12,990 nucleotides of DNA, taken from CAYFJO01 sp964343305. Lineage in GTDB: Bacteria; Planctomycetota; Planctomycetia; Pirellulales; Pirellulaceae. Each line of letters starts with the position of its first letter. Within the stretch, counting starts at the first letter, position 1. Below, piece by piece: positions 1 to 7,094 of the stretch. The notes below the pieces were generated by a model. The model saw only the letters and a list, made by a program, of their open reading frames with translations. It was not told the origin of the DNA and made no database searches. Made by a program: the position numbers and the translations under genes. The stretch is taken from positions 1 through 12,990 of the forward strand of contig CAYFJO010000310.1 of assembly GCA_964343305.1 (NCBI GenBank). Direction: 5' to 3'.

Positions 1-2
1 CT

Positions 3-965
3 GCCATCTCGCAGAACCGCTCACCACTCCCGCGGCGAAGCCGCTTCGTCCAACATGGCGGCAACGGTCCAACTCGCTTGTCACGGGACGGCAAAGTCGC
101 GTACTCGATCGCTTCACTAAAGAACCTGTGCCTCTGGGACACGACCGACGGTCGACAACTGCAACCAAGTTGTTGCATTGACGAAGACTATTACGGCAGC
201 CAAGACGGACTGGCCGTCTCGCCCGACCAAAACCTGGTGGTGACCTACAAACACAAAGATGTTTATGTTTGGGACGCGGACAGTGGTAAGCTGATCCAAG
301 AACCGACTGGACATCCCGAATTCGTTCGCCACGTCACAATTGACGCCCACGGCAAGCGTCTTTTGTCGGCCAGCAGCGATGCGACGATCAAGATTTGGGA
401 TTTAGAAACCTTCCAATGTTTGCGATCGATTAGATCCTTTTTCGGGCCGATCGCCCGCCATCAGCGAATTACACATATGACATGTAGCAGCGACTTTCGT
501 TGGGCAGTGTTTGCCGGCCAGTATTACGACGACAACCTGTTGTGGTTCCGCGATTTGGAAAACGATGAAGAGATTCGGACGCTGAATCGGCATGAGGCTT
601 CAGTGTCGGCATTGGCCGGAAACGACCGCATGCGAACGGCCTCGGGCAACGCCGACGGCAAGATCGTCCTGTGGGACGCCCAATGGGATCTGTATTACAC
701 GACATTCCAAGCCCACTCGCGCGAGGTCACAGGCGTGGCCGTCAACGAAGACATGCGACTCATCATATCAACCGGCATGGACGAAACCCTCAAACTTTGG
801 CGCCACCGTCAAAAATTGGACGAAGAGCCGGAACTCTTGACGACGTACTACGCAGGCTCACCAATCGGTTGGCTTGACGCAAACTTCGCGACGTCCCAGA
901 TCATTTGCAGCGGCGCCGATGGTCAATTGCATTTTCTGACATTGAAGAACATGCCAACGGATTGA
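3..965 (+). CDS. C-terminal part of a WD40 beta-propeller protein, possibly a STAND/NACHT-type NTPase (5' end off window)
   Basis: The frame is open to the left edge, so this is the 3' end of a longer gene; a TTG at 78 is probably an internal leucine codon. The visible 320 residues hold about seven WD40 blades, with 'SRDGK' and 'SPDQN' turns followed by 'LWD', 'VWD', 'IWD' and 'LW' strand ends and GH-like starts ('TGHPEFV', 'AHSREVTGV'). The last blade ends 'GADGQLHFLTL'. From memory, that wording resembles the closing blade of WD40 propellers in bacterial STAND (NACHT or NB-ARC) proteins, where the propeller acts as a sensor. No NTPase or effector domain is visible, so only the propeller is certain. 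The gene ends 45 bases before a convergent gene. An independent WD40 protein or a protein-kinase/WD40 fusion, both common in planctomycetes, is also possible. Confidence 0.85.
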   Translation, partial: AISQNRSPLPRRSRFVQHGGNGPTRLSRDGKVAYSIASLKNLCLWDTTDGRQLQPSCCIDEDYYGSQDGLAVSPDQNLVVTYKHKDVYVWDADSGKLIQEPTGHPEFVRHVTIDAHGKRLLSASSDATIKIWDLETFQCLRSIRSFFGPIARHQRITHMTCSSDFRWAVFAGQYYDDNLLWFRDLENDEEIRTLNRHEASVSALAGNDRMRTASGNADGKIVLWDAQWDLYYTTFQAHSREVTGVAVNEDMRLIISTGMDETLKLWRHRQKLDEEPELLTTYYAGSPIGWLDANFATSQIICSGADGQLHFLTLKNMPTD

Positions 966-1010
966 TTCGCTTAAATGCGCGGCCGCAATTCGGCGTTGCG
1001 ACTGCCGCAG

Positions 1011-1436
1011 TCATTGCATCAACGCAAGCGCGCCCAGGCTTGCCAGCACGGTCGCGCACAGCAGACCAACAACGCAAACCCAAATGGGCGGCGACAAAAA
1101 CAGCATTGAGACTTGATGGTCGTCGGGATTTGCATATATCGTCACCATGTCGCCCGGTCGATACCGTTCTGCCAGTGATCGCGCAAAGGGAAAAAACCTT
1201 GACGGGCTATCTTGCCCCACATAGTACACGTCTTCGCTATGGTATTCATAGACAATGACTGGCACGGGCCATGGACCGCGCAGTTCGACTTTGGACTCAA
1301 GGACAACGGCGTTATCCAACCGGCCCCAGTTTCGGATCGTGCGAATCCGTGTCTGAACCTCTGCTAACGTCCATATTGCAATCATGATGGCTAAAGCGAA
1401 CGACAATAGTGCGATGGTCACGCTCATGGTCTTCAT
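1011..1436 (-). CDS. DUF3592-type membrane protein
   Basis: A 141-residue protein with a hydrophobic helix at about residues 5-27 and another at about 115-139. Between them lies a soluble segment with the usual DUF3592 pattern: a tryptophan-glycine start, 'VIVYEYHSEDVYYVG', then 'RYRPGDMVTIYANPDDHQVSML'-like text, matching the family's 'Y-G-x-V-x-V-Y-x-N-P' core. Biochemical function is unknown; members sit in the inner membrane and probably present the loop on one face. Its ATG overlaps the stop codon of the upstream DUF21/CBS gene by four bases (ATGA), so the two are almost certainly co-transcribed and translationally coupled. A second ATG three codons in (MSVT) is an alternative start, but the overlap favours the first. 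Confidence 0.8.
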   Translation of the reverse strand: MKTMSVTIALLSFALAIMIAIWTLAEVQTRIRTIRNWGRLDNAVVLESKVELRGPWPVPVIVYEYHSEDVYYVGQDSPSRFFPFARSLAERYRPGDMVTIYANPDDHQVSMLFLSPPIWVCVVGLLCATVLASLGALALMQ

Positions 1437-2422
1437 GATTCATTCGGTGTTGAACGCGGGACGTCTTTCTCGTCTTCGATTTCTCCCACTAACTCTTCTA
1501 GAACATCTTCTAGAGTGACCAAGCCAATTGTTTTCTGCTGATCCTGCACCACCGCGAGATGAATGTGCTCATCACGAAAATAGACCAACAACTTATCGGA
1601 CCGAGTTTCCGCCGAGACGATCGGACAGCTTAGGCAAATGGTTGAAATCGATTGTGACTCTACGCCCTCGAATAGTGCCTGAAGGATGTCTCGACTGATC
1701 GCGAGTCCCTTGATGTCGTTGATCGAATCCCCATAAACAGGGTATCGCGAGAATGCGCGGCGAAACACCGTTTCGGCAGCTTGCCCGACGGTGGACCTTT
1801 CTGAGATCGTCACCATTTCCTCGATTGGCGTCATAATATCGGCAGCCGTGCGATCGTTGAGAATGAAAGCTCGGCGGATCATTTGTCCTTCATCGCGTTC
1901 GATATAACCTGCTCGACGGCCAACGGCGACGAGTGAGCGAATCTGTTCTTCGGTTCCAATGCGGCGCTCGCCGGTTTTGAAGAGTTCGGAAAACCACTCT
2001 AGCGCGAGCACGACGGGATATAGCAAGTAGATGAGTGCTCGCATCGTCGGCGCGGCGATTCGACCGACCAAAGGTGCGTGGTGGCTGCCAAGTGACTTGG
2101 GAATAATTTCGGAGAAGACAACTGTGCCAATGGTCAAAACAACCGTGATGACACCAATCGACAAATCGCCATACAGTTGAATCGCCTTTCGGCCTGCCAG
2201 GATCGGCCCCAAGATGTTTATCGTGTTGGTGAGAACGACGATCACCACCATCGGTCGCGCGATCCCTTGTGTAATGGTTTTCAAAGCGCTGGCGCCCCAG
2301 GTTCGCTTGACGATCAATTCCTCAACCTCGCCGCGAGAGACACTGAGCACCGCCGCCTCGACGGCGGCCATTACGCCGGAAAGTGTGATGAACACGACTA
2401 CGTAAAATCCAAGTTCAATCAT
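1433..2422 (-). CDS. DUF21 + CBS-pair membrane protein (CNNM/CorC-like, HlyC family)
   Basis: This 329-residue protein has a DUF21 transmembrane domain at about residues 1-150 followed by two CBS domains (about 196-250 and 265-315). Visible landmarks are the first helix with 'VMAAVEAAVLSVSR', the conserved 'SEIIPKSLG' at 104-112, 'DIMTP' at 195-199 opening the CBS pair, 'YPVYG' in CBS1, and 'GLVTLEDVLEELVGEIEDE' closing CBS2. Family members are linked to Mg2+/Co2+ efflux or membrane cation homeostasis, with the CBS pair sensing nucleotides. The protein stops soon after CBS2, so it lacks the C-terminal CorC_HlyC domain found in many relatives. The frame stays open upstream to 2668, but that extension is not family-like; I place the start at the ATG just before the first helix. 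No strong Shine-Dalgarno sequence is visible there. The downstream DUF3592 gene overlaps its stop. Confidence 0.88.
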   Translation of the reverse strand: MIELGFYVVVFITLSGVMAAVEAAVLSVSRGEVEELIVKRTWGASALKTITQGIARPMVVIVVLTNTINILGPILAGRKAIQLYGDLSIGVITVVLTIGTVVFSEIIPKSLGSHHAPLVGRIAAPTMRALIYLLYPVVLALEWFSELFKTGERRIGTEEQIRSLVAVGRRAGYIERDEGQMIRRAFILNDRTAADIMTPIEEMVTISERSTVGQAAETVFRRAFSRYPVYGDSINDIKGLAISRDILQALFEGVESQSISTICLSCPIVSAETRSDKLLVYFRDEHIHLAVVQDQQKTIGLVTLEDVLEELVGEIEDEKDVPRSTPNES

Positions 2423-2681
2423 GGTTTTATCCACATGGGTCGGAAACAAGATGTTGGGCAGATCGATCCGGCCTTTAATCGCCTGCACAAGTCGGACCGA
2501 CACGACGAAAGAGCGAAACCAGACTTCTGATGACGTCGAGATCCGCTCGTTGTGCGAAATCGCACGCGCGTTGTGCAGTTGAATCCGGTGAAAATCACTA
2601 AAATCCTCACGGCTCGTGATTGCAACGATTCTTTTGTTGGTAGTTCGGCCTTGAGTGCAACGAACCAAGAGGGGTTGCCAG

Positions 2682-3173
2682 ATGAATCTTCAAGAGTTTC
2701 TCGGCCGACGCGGCGTGGAATTTGAACTAGTTGAGCACACGCCCGCGTACGACGCGCAACATTTGGCCGATGCTATTTATGTATCTGGCTATCACATCGC
2801 AAAAACTGTGTTGCTCCGAGTGGATGATCACGATTATGTCATCGCCGTTCTGCCAGCAACTGATCACGTCGTCATGGACAAGGCGCGAAAAGTGCTTTCG
2901 GCCAGCAAAGTCGAACTGGCCACCGAGGACGAAGTCGCCCAGCGATGCCCTGATTGCGAAGTGGGAGCGATGCCGCCGTTCGGTTCGCATTACGGCATGC
3001 AAACATTGGTGGACAAATCGGTGATGGGTGACGAGCAGATCGTGTTTGAACGCAACACGCACAAACAAGCCGTCCGCATGAAGTACGACGATTTCGGCCG
3101 ACTCGAAGGACCGTTGGTCGGCCCGTTTTCTCGACTCACTCCCGCGCTGGCTCCGATGGAGCGAAACCCATAA
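2682..3173 (+). CDS. YbaK/ProX-type aminoacyl-tRNA deacylase
   Basis: A 163-residue protein matching the YbaK / prolyl-tRNA editing domain across its length. Landmarks are 'VEHTPAYDAQHLADA' near the N-terminus, 'IAKTVLL' with the conserved lysine at residue 41, and 'GAMPPFGSHYGM' at 95-106 followed by 'LVDKSV'. This is the family's Gly-x-x-Pro-Pro-x-Gly substrate-pocket loop. Such enzymes act in the cytoplasm and hydrolyse mischarged aminoacyl-tRNAs (for example Cys- or Ala-tRNAPro); the exact substrate cannot be read from sequence. The start is the ATG at 2682, preceded by a purine-rich AAGAGGGG stretch. It diverges from the DUF21/CBS gene across about 260 bases, where promoters for both must lie, though I cannot point to one. 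The small secreted gene follows 11 bases downstream, so the two may share a transcript. Confidence 0.88.
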   Translation: MNLQEFLGRRGVEFELVEHTPAYDAQHLADAIYVSGYHIAKTVLLRVDDHDYVIAVLPATDHVVMDKARKVLSASKVELATEDEVAQRCPDCEVGAMPPFGSHYGMQTLVDKSVMGDEQIVFERNTHKQAVRMKYDDFGRLEGPLVGPFSRLTPALAPMERNP

Positions 3174-3184
3174 GGAATACAAAA

Positions 3185-3421
3185 ATGCACAAGACAACCA
3201 AATTCACAGCGTTGTGCTTCGTAGCCGCGTTCGTGGGCTCGATGGTTTGTGGGCGGGATCTTGCCAGCGCACAACGTGTCTACTGGCAGGGGGAAACGGT
3301 CATTCAAGAGCAGCGGTATATCGTACAACGTCCGGTGTGGGAAACGGTCGAGTGCGAGGTTCAAAAGGGCGGGAAGCCCTGTTTTCGTTCTTGTCGTAGG
3401 ACTTATTTTCAATCCGTCTAG
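3185..3421 (+). CDS. Small secreted protein with a repeat-derived tail, probably truncated
   Basis: A 78-residue product beginning with a clear signal peptide: positive 'MHKTTK', a hydrophobic core 'FTALCFVAAFVGSMV', and a likely cleavage site after 'DLASA'. The mature start 'QRVYWQGETVIQEQRYIVQ' and 'RPVWETVECEV' resembles small secreted planctomycete proteins with repeated 'VxRPVxE' segments, but I do not recognise a named family. A Shine-Dalgarno AAGGA overlaps the stop of the deacylase gene upstream. From about residue 61 the text becomes 'KGGKPCFRSCRRTYFQSV', unlike the preceding segment. Those final codons, including the TAG stop at 3419-3421, lie in or beside the inverted repeat at 3396-3455. 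I infer that repeat insertion replaced the original C-terminus; the short protein may or may not still work. Confidence 0.55.
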   Translation: MHKTTKFTALCFVAAFVGSMVCGRDLASAQRVYWQGETVIQEQRYIVQRPVWETVECEVQKGGKPCFRSCRRTYFQSV

Positions 3422-3455
3422 TCGTCTCTTTTGCTGGATTAGAAATCCGCCCTAC
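3396..3455. repeat. 60-bp imperfect inverted repeat (second repeat family, REP/MITE-like)
   Basis: The left arm (3396-3415, starting GTAGGACTTATTTTC) and right arm (3436-3455, ending AATCCGCCCTAC) are reverse complements at about 15 of 20 positions, with a 20-base spacer. The element sits between the convergent genes ending at 3421 and 3469 and supplies the TAG stop of the former. It could fold in RNA read from either strand and act as a bidirectional stabiliser or terminator, though there is no clean U-run. I see only one copy in the window, so calling it a dispersed family is inference. Confidence 0.6.
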
Positions 3456-3468
3456 AAAAACACAACAC

Positions 3469-5175
3469 CTACTCATCCGCCGGTGAGAGTTTTTCGAACA
3501 TGCTTCCGACGGCTTTAATCGTCTCCCCAGGCACAACCGTGTTGAACTGAATCACGGACGGCGTGACCTTCATTGCGAAGCCGGCTGGCAGCGCATCGGG
3601 AAGCGGTCCAAACTGAAAACCGTTTTCTTCACCACCGGCAAGCCGCATCATTCGACTTCCAAACGTGATTGTGCCGTTTGGATTCCAATAGCCGACCAGA
3701 TGGGCACCGCGCGGCAGTTTCTTTGACGTGTGAACGAGATCCTCGTCTTGCGAGATAGACTTTGTCTCGCCCGTCTTCATCTGTAACACCTTGCTGAGAA
3801 GCGTTGTTTCCGTGTACGCAATGATGACGGTTTCTTTATCAGTCGCAGCGAGGTAAAGCGTGATGCCACCGGGACCGTAAAACTTCTCCATCAGGCTTTC
3901 CACTTCATCCTTGTTGGGCAGATTCAGGTTTTTCAGTCCCGGGATCGGCATGGTGATCTTGAGGACCCCGGCGCCGTCGACCTCGATGTCTTCGAGTTTG
4001 ATACCATGCAAAAACGAATCCTCAGCGTCCCCAATTGCCTTTTCCAGTTCCACCCAAAACTTGCGATAATCGGCGAGATACTTCGCGGCATCACGGACGT
4101 GCATGGCGGCCAGCATTTCGCTATACAGCGGCGTCCCCTCTTGACCGACGCCCAGGATGAATGACATGCCCCGAACGTCGGGGAAAAACTCCTCGGACAG
4201 TTCCAGCATCTTGTCCACTTGCTCCGGCGACAAGCCGTACAGTTGCGGCAGAGATTTCATCGTCTTGCCCGAAAAGGCCAGCATCGGTTCCATCGCGCCC
4301 TTGGGCACGATTCCACCAACGGCCATGACATATGGCGTCTTGGGCAGCGCCGCAAGCAAGTCGCCATCGTGTGGTTGGATGCTCCGCAGGATTGGTGCGA
4401 TTGTGCCCTTTGGCTCGACCCACACCCATTCATTCAGTCGGAACGAACCATCGCCCTCGAGTTTCACGCCGAGCGCGCCGGCGGAAACCTCAGAACCAAC
4501 GAACTCCAAAATCTGAATGTAAACTTCGATGCCCGCTAGCGCTGGATTGTCATCGCCAACCTGTTTGCGCACAATTTCGCGAACCGTTTTCAAACCTTGT
4601 TGACCGAGCGCCGTCAGTAGTTTGACGCCACTTGTTGATATGACCGCGGCAATATCGTGGTCCGTTTCCAATGATTTGATCACGTCCGTTGTCTCTTTGG
4701 TCGCTTTGCGCGACAGCGTTTGGTGTAGCAGTTCCAAATGTTCCGCCAGCGCGATAACCGCATGGTTTTCTTTTTTCCCGACAAGAACTTCTCGTCCCTG
4801 GAGTCGCCCTTTGGTGACGTTGTTTTCGACACTTGATTCGTCGAGTTGTTCGAGAAACTCGTCGTAGTTTTTCACTGGCACAAAGAGTAACGGAGCAGGG
4901 CCTGCGGACGACGGTAGCAACGCCAATGCGATTGATCCAGATTCATCAAAGCCCCTTTCAATCCCACATTGTGTTTTCAACAAAGGCGTGAAACGAGGAA
5001 TGGGCAAATTCATTCGCTTTCCCATCGCGCCGATTTTTTCATCGGTTTCATTAATGCGATTGACCAGTAAATAGCCCAACGCATCGTCTGGAATGAGTTC
5101 AACCACACCTGCCCGAACGGTTGCCGGGACTAGACAACAGATCACAATCGCAAACGCAATTTGTCGGCGGAACAT
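3469..5175 (-). CDS. Large exported protein of planctomycete DUF3352-like type
   Basis: A 568-residue protein with an N-terminal signal peptide (MFRRQ, hydrophobic 'IAFAIVICCLV', likely cleavage after 'VRA' near residue 22). The mature chain has alternating short beta-rich and helical segments. It begins 'GVVELIPDDALGYLLVN', a pattern typical of the long exported planctomycete proteins annotated DUF3352 or simply hypothetical, followed by 'IALALLP', 'LLFVPVKNYDEFLEQL' and 'GREVLVGKKENHAVIAL'. No catalytic motif is recognised, and a role in the periplasm is inference. I chose the ATG at 5175 over the frame's upstream start because GGGAG lies eight bases before it and the signal peptide begins there. 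It stands alone, with about 390 bases of upstream sequence containing a hairpin and repeat copy A. Confidence 0.8.
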   Translation of the reverse strand: MFRRQIAFAIVICCLVPATVRAGVVELIPDDALGYLLVNRINETDEKIGAMGKRMNLPIPRFTPLLKTQCGIERGFDESGSIALALLPSSAGPAPLLFVPVKNYDEFLEQLDESSVENNVTKGRLQGREVLVGKKENHAVIALAEHLELLHQTLSRKATKETTDVIKSLETDHDIAAVISTSGVKLLTALGQQGLKTVREIVRKQVGDDNPALAGIEVYIQILEFVGSEVSAGALGVKLEGDGSFRLNEWVWVEPKGTIAPILRSIQPHDGDLLAALPKTPYVMAVGGIVPKGAMEPMLAFSGKTMKSLPQLYGLSPEQVDKMLELSEEFFPDVRGMSFILGVGQEGTPLYSEMLAAMHVRDAAKYLADYRKFWVELEKAIGDAEDSFLHGIKLEDIEVDGAGVLKITMPIPGLKNLNLPNKDEVESLMEKFYGPGGITLYLAATDKETVIIAYTETTLLSKVLQMKTGETKSISQDEDLVHTSKKLPRGAHLVGYWNPNGTITFGSRMMRLAGGEENGFQFGPLPDALPAGFAMKVTPSVIQFNTVVPGETIKAVGSMFEKLSPADE

Positions 5176-5294
5176 TTTGGATTCTCCCAGAGCGAAAATG
5201 AGTTGTGAGGGGTTTTGACACACCATTTGCAATATTCGTGCCGAGACGGCGCCTGCGTGTCAGAATCACTGAATGGACAACTCCGAAACTGTGC

Positions 5295-5326
5295 AATGCG
5301 CGCGGATGAGCGCAAATTCGCGCATT
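5295..5326. repeat. Perfect 8-bp inverted repeat upstream of the exported-protein gene
   Basis: AATGCGCG (5295-5302) and CGCGCATT (5319-5326) are exact reverse complements separated by 16 bases; flanking GTG/CAC extends the stem past a one-base bulge. It lies about 120 bases upstream of the - strand start at 5175, so it could be an operator-like site, a 5' leader hairpin, or a terminator for something upstream. Nothing distinguishes these options. Confidence 0.4.
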
Positions 5327-5366
5327 CACTGTGTGAGGATTTCTGGGATTGAATTGAACCTTCGGA

Positions 5367-5435
5367 TAGCCGAAGTCGCCAGACTTTGGACTGCCGCAAC
5401 TCGCGCGGAAAACCAAACCCTGGCGAGTTCGGCTA
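5367..5435 (+). repeat. Interspersed palindromic repeat, family 1, copy A
   Basis: A 69-bp element with terminal inverted repeats TAGCCGAAGTCGCCAG (5367-5382) and CTGGCGAGTTCGGCTA (5420-5435), which match as reverse complements at 15 of 16 positions. The left arm continues ACTTTGGAC, exactly as in copy B. It contains no gene and shows no obvious target duplication. It lies in the 370-base gap between the exported-protein gene and the receptor remnant. Together with copies B and C it defines a dispersed family, probably REP- or MITE-like. Confidence 0.8.
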
Positions 5436-5545
5436 CAGCAAGAGCTTTTATGGTTTGAGCTTGAGGCGGATGACTCCCAACAAGTCTCCTTCGCTCAATT
5501 CCGCTCGTGGCGATTACATGGGATGGTGACATTGTATGCAACTCG

Positions 5546-5800
5546 ACATTGCCTCGCCTGTGGTAGCGAATGCGGTCGCGCATCTACTGGTGGTATGCCT
5601 TGCTTCGCGAGATCGATCAACCCCTGCGCGACGGTGCTAACGACGAGTTGCGGGAGTTTGGAAAAAGGTTGAACGAAATTGAACTCGAGCTTGGCGAAGT
5701 GCGCGTGCGACTTTCGTTCATGGAAGAATTCTACCACCTACGGCTGCGCATCGATTTGGTCAAGCGTCGGCTTGAGGAACGTCAAGATTCTGGCGTGTAA
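5546..5800 (+). pseudogene. C-terminal remnant of a TAXI-family TRAP transporter receptor
   Basis: An open stretch from ATG 5570 encodes 76 residues reading 'MRSRIYWWYALLREID', then a helical segment with 'LNEIELELGEVRVRLSF', and 'FYHLRLRIDLVKRRLEER'. This matches, from memory, the cytoplasmic-looking C-terminal tail of membrane-anchored TAXI solute-binding proteins ('RxRIYRWY ... VRVPLSYxxxLYDLRLHIDLVRRRL'). The frame upstream reads 'LPRLW' then a TAG stop just before 'RMRSRIY', where relatives continue with 'LYRW'. The homologous text therefore spans the stop and the gene is broken. The solute-binding domain and membrane anchor are absent, and no Shine-Dalgarno precedes the ATG. It is most likely a decayed 3' end rather than a functional small protein. 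Confidence 0.7.
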
Positions 5801-5987
5801 TTGAAGCGGAACTGCTGCCAGATTTTAGACCAACGATATGTGCGGAATGAGGCGATTTGGTGTGCATTTTCGCCCACTCAATTCACCGATTCCTCTCAAG
5901 ATGAACCTTGGGCAAGTACAAAACTGGCACGATGTTCGTAAAAGCAACGATTTGTTAGCGTGGAGCACACTAGAAGCGTATTTCAGA
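5801..5987. other. Gene-free gap between the receptor remnant and the ARPP-1 gene
   Basis: These 187 bases contain a 61-codon open frame (5838-6023) without a ribosome binding site or recognisable protein character, running into the 3' end of the ARPP-1 gene. I see no repeat, terminator or RNA gene. Confidence 0.5.
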
Positions 5988-7094
5988 CTAGCGAAGCGGA
6001 CGATCCAATCGAGGTTTTGGTAACGGAATGATGCGGTCTTGAATTTGCGCGCCGTAGTGTACTACCACGCCGCCAAGGCTAACACCGTCGCCCAACATGC
6101 CGCCGCGGCGCGTGCGAATTCCGGCGCCTGATCCGGGCGTTTTGCAGCGCTCGCTGCCGACGCTTCGCAAATCGCGTAAGAAATTAAGCGCCGCCTCATC
6201 ACGGTCCGCGGCGCGTTCGATTTGTGAATCTGATTTTCGCTGTAGCACGATGTCGACGGCATAAGCATCGAGCAATTTGGGAAACAGAGATTTGGCCAAG
6301 TTCTCACGGCCAAACAGGTCGGCACCGACCGCTCGACGCCCGTCGACGAAGATGAAGCCGACCGAATCATCCGGCACTTCCGGCACGACCTTTTTGCGCA
6401 CGTCGGCAAGCCCGCTCTTGACTTTGTCGGAATTCAGCGCCAATTCCAGACTACCGGTCTTGTTCTCGGCGTCCAGTGCCATGTTGTTCCGCGCAATCTC
6501 GTTCCAGACCCGCTCTTGATCCGCGCCCTTTCGCAACTCCTTTTGGATCGATTGAGGGAGCAGCATGTAGCCCGCCGTAAAATCAGCTCTTCCTTCCCAG
6601 CGGTGAGCTTCAACACAAAACACATTCAGGTCGATGCGTTGTCCAGGGGCCAAAACTACGTCCTGACGAACCGTGCGAGTCTGTTTGCCGCCCGCCAACA
6701 CTTCGCCACTCGTCAGAAACACCGTGTCGTTGCGGCTGCGGTTTTCGACACGAACGATCGGCACTCGCCCGCCCCCCATTTTTTCGGTCACCACTAGCAC
6801 TTTGCGCGCGAGCGCTTGATCCATCGTCAACCATCCGCCGCGCAGCTTATCACCATCGCGCAGTCGCAGGGGATACACCATCAAGTCGCGATAGACGATC
6901 GGCGCGTACACTTCCACTTGATCGAGATAGCGACCTAGCTCCGCAACGTGCGTCGCGATCGGCTTGGACGGCAGTGCCTCGTCAGCCTGCACACTGAATT
7001 CGCGAGCGGGATAAATGAACAACGGGACAAACACACACAAAAGTATGCCGCCGATCAATCGATTCGACGGGCTTCGCCACTGATTCGTTTTCAT
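5988..7094 (-). CDS. Secreted or membrane-anchored ARPP-1 domain protein
   Basis: A 368-residue protein with a hydrophobic N-terminal segment at about residues 13-29 ('LIGGILLCVFVPLFIYPA'), read as a signal peptide or anchor. The remainder matches the ARPP-1 domain (ARG and rhodanese-phosphatase-superfamily-associated protein). Landmarks are 'VENRSRNDTVFLTSGEVLAGG' split over 117-136, 'GGKQTRTVRQDVVLAPG' at 135-151, 'CVEAHRW' at 160-166, and the late 'GFIFVDGRRAVGADLFG'. The domain's activity is unknown; relatives co-occur with ADP-ribosylglycohydrolases and rhodanese-phosphatases, suggesting nucleotide-derivative processing. No such partner is in this window. The start at 7094 is fixed by AAGGAG six bases upstream. 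It is monocistronic and intact while genes on both sides are decaying. The export signal places it in the periplasm, unlike a cytoplasmic nucleotide-processing role. Confidence 0.85.
   Translation of the reverse strand: MKTNQWRSPSNRLIGGILLCVFVPLFIYPAREFSVQADEALPSKPIATHVAELGRYLDQVEVYAPIVYRDLMVYPLRLRDGDKLRGGWLTMDQALARKVLVVTEKMGGGRVPIVRVENRSRNDTVFLTSGEVLAGGKQTRTVRQDVVLAPGQRIDLNVFCVEAHRWEGRADFTAGYMLLPQSIQKELRKGADQERVWNEIARNNMALDAENKTGSLELALNSDKVKSGLADVRKKVVPEVPDDSVGFIFVDGRRAVGADLFGRENLAKSLFPKLLDAYAVDIVLQRKSDSQIERAADRDEAALNFLRDLRSVGSERCKTPGSGAGIRTRRGGMLGDGVSLGGVVVHYGAQIQDRIIPLPKPRLDRPLR

Noticed and set aside
32..47. GCGGC-GAA-GCCGC hairpin near the left edge as a terminator or repeat
   Set aside because: It lies within the open WD40 frame and has no U-run; probably coding coincidence.
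48..58. CGTCCAACATG shared with 10487-10497 as a repeat
   Set aside because: Eleven shared bases without extension on either side is expected by chance.
2423..2668. N-terminal extension of the DUF21/CBS gene to 2668
   Set aside because: The extra 82 residues are not family-like, while the DUF21 first helix starts right at the ATG at 2422.
5838..6023. 61-codon + strand open frame
   Set aside because: No ribosome binding site or protein-like pattern, and it runs into the antisense of the ARPP-1 3' end.
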